A DNA stretch of 9,227 bases from an uncultured Verrucomicrobiota bacterium (GTDB lineage Bacteria; Verrucomicrobiota; Verrucomicrobiia; Limisphaerales; UBA1096). The stretch covers positions 1-9,227 of the forward strand of contig CAJXAU010000039.1 in assembly GCA_913050205.1 (NCBI GenBank). Direction: 5' to 3'. This document shows, piece after piece, positions 6,501-9,227 of this stretch (position 1 is the stretch's first letter; every line of letters starts with the position of its first letter). The position numbers were made by a program, and so were the translations under genes. The notes below the pieces were generated by a model, which ran no database searches, had not been told where the DNA came from, and saw only the letters and a list, made by a program, of their open reading frames with translations.

Positions 6501-7253
6501 TTATTTCCAGCGCCGACTCTCGACGACTTTGTGGGTGAGATACAAAAACAGCCCGGTCAGGCTCAGAAAAAAAACGATCGCTCCGAGATCGATCACGCCG
6601 CGGGTGAACGATTCCATGTGGTTGGCCAGCGAGATGTGCCGTGCCAGTTGCGAGAGCCAGTCCGTTCGGTCGCCGGCGAAGTACGAAAAGAAGCCGGTGA
6701 AAAACAGCGCCGCCCCCAGCGCGAACCCGCTCACCGCCGCGACTGCCTGATTTCGCGTCAACGCCGAAGCAAAGCAGCCGATCGACATGTACAGGCAGCC
6801 AACCATCAGGATGCCCAACGCCGAGGTGAACATCGTGCCCAGCCCGAGCACCGCCGATTCACCCACATAAAAACGGACGACAACCGAGCAGATCAGCAAT
6901 GGCACCCAGAGGATCATGTAAAAAATCAATGCTCCGGCGAACTTCGAAAGCACCACCTGCCAATCGCCGACCGGCGCAGTCATCAGGCTTTCGTATGTGC
7001 CGCTGGCGCGCTCCATTGCGAAGCTGCGCATGGTGATCACCGGCGCGATCAGCAGCAGGATCACCCAGAAAAAATAGGTACCGTAAAATACCTGTGTTAC
7101 CGGCATCGGCGTCGCCTCGCCGTTCAGTCCGGAAAGCACCACGAGGAAGCCAAGCCCGATGAGGAACATCACCGCCGCGATGATGATGAACCCGGTCGGC
7201 CCCTGAAAAAACGCCGACAACTCCCGGCGTACCAACGCACGAAAGACGTTCAT
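6501..7253 (-). CDS. gldF: ABC-2 type permease, GldF-like
   Basis: This integral membrane subunit has 250 residues and about six hydrophobic segments, roughly at 20-43, 58-76, 103-126, 140-163, 170-192 and 221-241. Between the second and third lies the ABC-2 family signature MRSFAMERASGTYESLMTAP (75-94), with VGDWQVVLSKF after it. Together with the ATPase encoded just upstream it would form an ABC-2 transporter; the GldG-like and DUF4340 proteins encoded downstream are its likely partners. The ATG at 7253 overlaps the TGA of the ATPase gene (ATGA). It has the only strong Shine-Dalgarno site in the window, AAGGAGG at 7267-7261, seven bases before the ATG. The substrate is unknown. Confidence 0.9.
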   Translation of the reverse strand: MNVFRALVRRELSAFFQGPTGFIIIAAVMFLIGLGFLVVLSGLNGEATPMPVTQVFYGTYFFWVILLLIAPVITMRSFAMERASGTYESLMTAPVGDWQVVLSKFAGALIFYMILWVPLLICSVVVRFYVGESAVLGLGTMFTSALGILMVGCLYMSIGCFASALTRNQAVAAVSGFALGAALFFTGFFSYFAGDRTDWLSQLARHISLANHMESFTRGVIDLGAIVFFLSLTGLFLYLTHKVVESRRWK

Positions 7254-8197
7254 TGCGGTTCCTCCTTCTCCTGCGTGAGGCTGACGAATAAATCCTCCAG
7301 CGACGGTGCCTTGCGTGACAGCTCGCGCAACGTCCAGCCGCGTTCATTGGCTGCGGCGAAGATGCGTTCGCGGGCGCTTCCGTCGATGGCCCCGGCAAAC
7401 TGGCATCGCACGTAACCGTCCGGTTGGCCGGCGATCTCCGCTTGGCCAAGCGCCAACTCAGCGGCCCACTGTTGAACCTCCGGCAACGGTGCCTGCACCT
7501 CGGCCGTTACCGTTGCATTGGCCTTGGCCATTAAATCATTCAACGCCCCGCTGGCCAGCAGCCGTCCCTCGTGCAGGATGATGACGCGGTCGCAGGTCAT
7601 TTCGATTTCGGACAGGATGTGCGAAGAGATCAGCACCGTGTGCTCGCCTGCCAGTTCGCGGATCAACCGGCGTACGGAGCGAACCTGATTGGGGTCGAGG
7701 CCGGACGTCGGCTCGTCGAGCACGATCAACTCCGGCTTGGCCAACAGCGCATCGGCCATACCGACCCGCTGCCGGTAGCCTCGCGAGAGCTGGCCGATGA
7801 AGCGCTTGGCCACGTCCGCGATGCCGCACTGCTCCATCACCTCGCTGACTCGGCCGACGGTCTCGCGCTTGGCCAAGCGCTTGAGCTCTGCGCGAAAACC
7901 GAGGTAGTCCGCCACACGCAGATCAAGCGGCAGCGGATTGTTCTCCGGCATGTAGCCGATGCGTTCACGCACCCGGTCCGGCTGCTCAAACACGCAGTCG
8001 CCTCCCACGCGCGCCGTCCCCGAGGTCGCCGCCATGAAAGTGGTGAGGATGCGCATCGTGGTGCTTTTGCCGGCGCCGTTTGGCCCGAGAAAACCGACCA
8101 CCTCGCCGGCGTTGACCGAGAACGACACACCATCCAGCGCCATGTGTTGTCCATAGCGCTTGGTCAGGTGTTGCACGTCGATCATCGGTGTCGCCAT
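7250..8197 (-). CDS. gldA: ABC transporter ATP-binding protein, GldA-like
   Basis: This is the first gene of the operon and encodes the cytoplasmic ATPase that powers the ABC-2 permease. The 315 residues include Walker A GPNGAGKST (38-46), a Q-loop region GYMPENNPL where Glu replaces the usual Gln as in many GldA/Ccm-type ATPases, signature LSRGYRQR (137-144), Walker B LIVLDEP (157-163), D-loop SGLDP (165-169) and H-loop SSH (191-193). The C-terminal part after about 225 is the variable accessory domain seen in GldA-like proteins; the family's usual length is near 300. Start: ATG at 8197 (MATPMIDV); ATG at 8185 is an alternative, and neither has a good Shine-Dalgarno site. All catalytic motifs are intact. 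Two exact copies of the repeat palindrome lie inside the gene. Confidence 0.93.
   Translation of the reverse strand: MATPMIDVQHLTKRYGQHMALDGVSFSVNAGEVVGFLGPNGAGKSTTMRILTTFMAATSGTARVGGDCVFEQPDRVRERIGYMPENNPLPLDLRVADYLGFRAELKRLAKRETVGRVSEVMEQCGIADVAKRFIGQLSRGYRQRVGMADALLAKPELIVLDEPTSGLDPNQVRSVRRLIRELAGEHTVLISSHILSEIEMTCDRVIILHEGRLLASGALNDLMAKANATVTAEVQAPLPEVQQWAAELALGQAEIAGQPDGYVRCQFAGAIDGSARERIFAAANERGWTLRELSRKAPSLEDLFVSLTQEKEEPQ
7261..7267 (-). promoter_or_regulatory. Strong Shine-Dalgarno site of the permease gene
   Basis: AAGGAGG on the - strand, seven bases before the gldF ATG at 7253, inside the 3' end of the ATPase gene. It fixes the start of the permease and is notable because the other starts in the window lack a clear site. 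Confidence 0.8.
7439..7452. repeat. Palindrome CGCTTGGCCAAGCG inside the ATPase gene (C-terminal domain)
   Basis: An exact 14-bp copy, read as ALGQAE in the accessory domain of the GldA-like protein (frame CTT GGC CAA GCG). Confidence 0.88.
7866..7879. repeat. Palindrome CGCTTGGCCAAGCG inside the ATPase gene (helical domain)
   Basis: An exact copy that here extends to a 16-bp palindrome, 7865-7880 (G...C flanks). It is read as KRLAKRE at about residues 106-112, in a different frame (CGC TTG GCC AAG) from the copy at 7439 in the same gene. A half copy (CGCTTGGCC, 7803-7811) lies about 55 bases away, encoding AKR at 130-132. Confidence 0.88.
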
Positions 8198-8227
8198 CCG
8201 AAAAGCCGCACCAACCTAACGGCCAAG

Positions 8228-8271
8228 CCTGCCCGAAGGCAATCCGCGCGTGCCGAGGCACATCGGGCTGG
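8228..8271. repeat. Nested inverted repeats in the divergent gldA/plsY intergenic region
   Basis: The outer arms CCTGCCCGA (8228-8236) and TCGGGCTGG (8263-8271) pair except for one central T-T mismatch. Inside them the hairpin GTGC-CGAG-GCAC (8250-8261) sits near the right side. The region is the 106-bp gap between divergent starts at 8197 and 8304, so this may be an operator, a structured 5' untranslated region, or neither. No convincing -35/-10 pair was found on either strand here. Confidence 0.45.
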
Positions 8272-8303
8272 TCGCGCCAAACCCCGCCCACTAGACTTGG
8301 TGC

Positions 8304-8957
8304 ATGGAGGTGCTTGCCTGGCTGTTAGTCGGTGTTGCGGGTTACTTGCCCGGCTCGGTGCCGGCCGGATTTATCGCCGGCCGAATGAAGGGCATTGACC
8401 TGCGCAAAGTTGGCAGTGGCAACATCGGCGCCACCAACGCCCTACGCAATCTCGGTACCGGCATCGGTATCGCCGTCCTCATTTTCGACGCCTTGAAAGG
8501 CCTGCTGGCGTGCCAGTTTTTTCCCGGCTTGTTGATCGGTCTATTCCCAGAGGGGAGCGCACCGGCGACAAAAACGCTCTCACTCGTCATCGGTTTATCC
8601 GCCATTCTCGGGCACAATTACACCTGTTGGCTTGGCTTCAAGGGCGGCAAGGGCATTGCCACCACGGCCGGTGTGGTGGGTGGCCTTGCCCCAATCCCGT
8701 TTGCCGTCTGTCTTGGTTCGTGGATTTTGACTTTCGTTGTTACGCGCTATGTCTCGCTGGCATCCATCGCTGCTGCTGTGGCCTTGCCGATAGCTGCCGC
8801 CGTCTGGCCAAGTGAAGACATGAGCCGCTTCGGGCCACTTTTTTGGGTCTGTCTTTTTCTTGGTTTGATGGCTGTTTGGAAACACCGCTCCAATCTCCAG
8901 CGACTCAGGCAAGGCACTGAACCAAAAGCATGGGGTGCAAAGGAGGATCGCGGTTAA
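8304..8957 (+). CDS. plsY: Acyl-phosphate:glycerol-3-phosphate acyltransferase PlsY
   Basis: PlsY transfers an acyl group from acyl-phosphate to the sn-1 position of glycerol 3-phosphate, the first committed step of membrane phospholipid synthesis, at the cytoplasmic membrane; it normally works with PlsX. The 217 residues (family about 190-220) contain the three conserved cytoplasmic-loop motifs: GYLPGSVPAGFI near the N-terminus with VGSGNIGATN (36-45), GHN (103-105) followed by FKGGKGIAT (112-120), and the C-terminal WKHRSNLQRLRQGTE. Hydrophobic segments lie at about 3-24, 53-72, 92-108, 122-140 and later, consistent with a multi-pass protein. No Shine-Dalgarno site precedes the ATG at 8304, but the N-terminus fits the family. 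It is divergent from the ABC operon and appears monocistronic or leads into the gene at 9019. Confidence 0.95.
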   Translation: MEVLAWLLVGVAGYLPGSVPAGFIAGRMKGIDLRKVGSGNIGATNALRNLGTGIGIAVLIFDALKGLLACQFFPGLLIGLFPEGSAPATKTLSLVIGLSAILGHNYTCWLGFKGGKGIATTAGVVGGLAPIPFAVCLGSWILTFVVTRYVSLASIAAAVALPIAAAVWPSEDMSRFGPLFWVCLFLGLMAVWKHRSNLQRLRQGTEPKAWGAKEDRG

Positions 8958-9018
8958 CGTCTGCCATCTTGCCGAGGTGCGGATACGGCGGTAGTTTCTC
9001 GTCTGTTCTACACTGAAA

Positions 9019-9227
9019 ATGAAAACAAAAAACATTGCTGTTATCATTCTGACGATGCTCAGTCTTGTTTTCGTTGACACGGCCATTGCCGAAGCACCGA
9101 AACCACAACCGGCGCAGGAAGCCTTGAAGGGGGTGCAGCCATTTATCGGAAACTGGACGGCGGAGTCGGATGCGTACGATGGATTTGAAGGCAACGAGAA
9201 AGGCGGAAAAATCGACATGGTGTTTCG
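9019..9227 (+). CDS. Secreted protein, N-terminal part only, function unknown
   Basis: The gene runs off the window end; 69 complete codons are visible. It begins MKTKNIAVIILTMLSLVFV and then DTAIAEAPK, a good signal peptide with likely cleavage after AIA or nearby. The mature part has a proline-rich linker, then LKGVQPFIGNWTAESD. A 'F-x-G-x-W' motif at the start of a domain is seen in lipocalin-like and DUF1579-like families, but too little is visible to assign one. The ATG is 61 bases after the plsY stop; TACACT at 9009-9014 could be part of a -10 box but I see no matching -35. No terminator was found between plsY and this gene. Confidence 0.7.
   Translation, partial: MKTKNIAVIILTMLSLVFVDTAIAEAPKPQPAQEALKGVQPFIGNWTAESDAYDGFEGNEKGGKIDMVF

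Noticed and set aside
5917..6750. + strand ORF of 277 codons
   Set aside because: Antisense to the GldG-like gene and permease; Ser/Thr/Arg-rich composition typical of shadow translation.
6333..7415. Long + strand ORF of 360 codons opposite the GldF- and GldG-like genes
   Set aside because: It is rich in His, Arg and Gln with no family motif and lies antisense to two well-supported membrane protein genes with intact motifs and operon spacing.
7571..8398. + strand ORF of 275 codons spanning the gldA-like gene, the intergenic region and the plsY start
   Set aside because: Antisense to clear Walker A, signature and Walker B coding sequence, and it overlaps the recognised plsY start.
8595..9218. 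- strand ORF of 207 codons opposite plsY and the last gene
   Set aside because: plsY motifs on the + strand are unambiguous, and the - strand product shows no domain or plausible composition.

Overview
The window looks like chromosomal DNA of a sulfatase-rich bacterium, most likely of the Planctomycetota/Verrucomicrobiota/Lentisphaerota group. This is inferred from tandem Cys-type sulfatases with signal peptides, a Gld-type ABC operon ending in a DUF4340 protein, moderately GC-rich sequence and few Shine-Dalgarno sites. No phylogenetic marker is present, so the assignment is tentative. I see no tRNA, rRNA, CRISPR array, transposase or phage gene.

Layout. Bases 1-1952 (+ strand) hold the 3' end of one sulfatase and a complete iduronate-2-sulfatase-like exported sulfatase. 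Convergent to these, on the - strand, is a type I-beta DAHP synthase (1996-3012), the first enzyme of the shikimate/aromatic amino acid pathway. Upstream of it (3013-3249) is what reads as a complete transcription attenuator: a promoter, a 29-codon leader peptide with nine Phe/Tyr/Trp codons, an antiterminator segment and an intrinsic terminator. Next comes a tight four-gene - strand operon (8197 down to 3250): ATPase (GldA-like), permease (GldF-like), GldG-like auxiliary protein and DUF4340 protein, with 4-nt start/stop overlaps or a 3-nt gap. Divergent from it is plsY (8304-8957, +), a membrane acyltransferase of phospholipid synthesis. The window ends in the 5' part of a secreted protein gene (9019 onward).

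Two things stand out. First, the aromatic leader/attenuator in front of DAHP synthase: nine aromatic codons lie just before a segment that is perfectly complementary, over 9 bases, to the 5' arm of the terminator hairpin. That is the architecture of ribosome-mediated attenuation, here apparently sensing Phe, Tyr and Trp together. The DAHP synthase itself carries Gln where the family has a metal-binding His.

Second, a 14-bp perfect palindrome, CGCTTGGCCAAGCG, occurs six times exactly between 1963 and 7879, with several 9-mer half copies. It lies both at gene 3' ends and inside coding sequence, in two different reading frames, so it is a DNA-level motif. It resembles in behaviour the highly iterated palindromes of cyanobacteria or DNA uptake sequences, but its identity is unknown to me.
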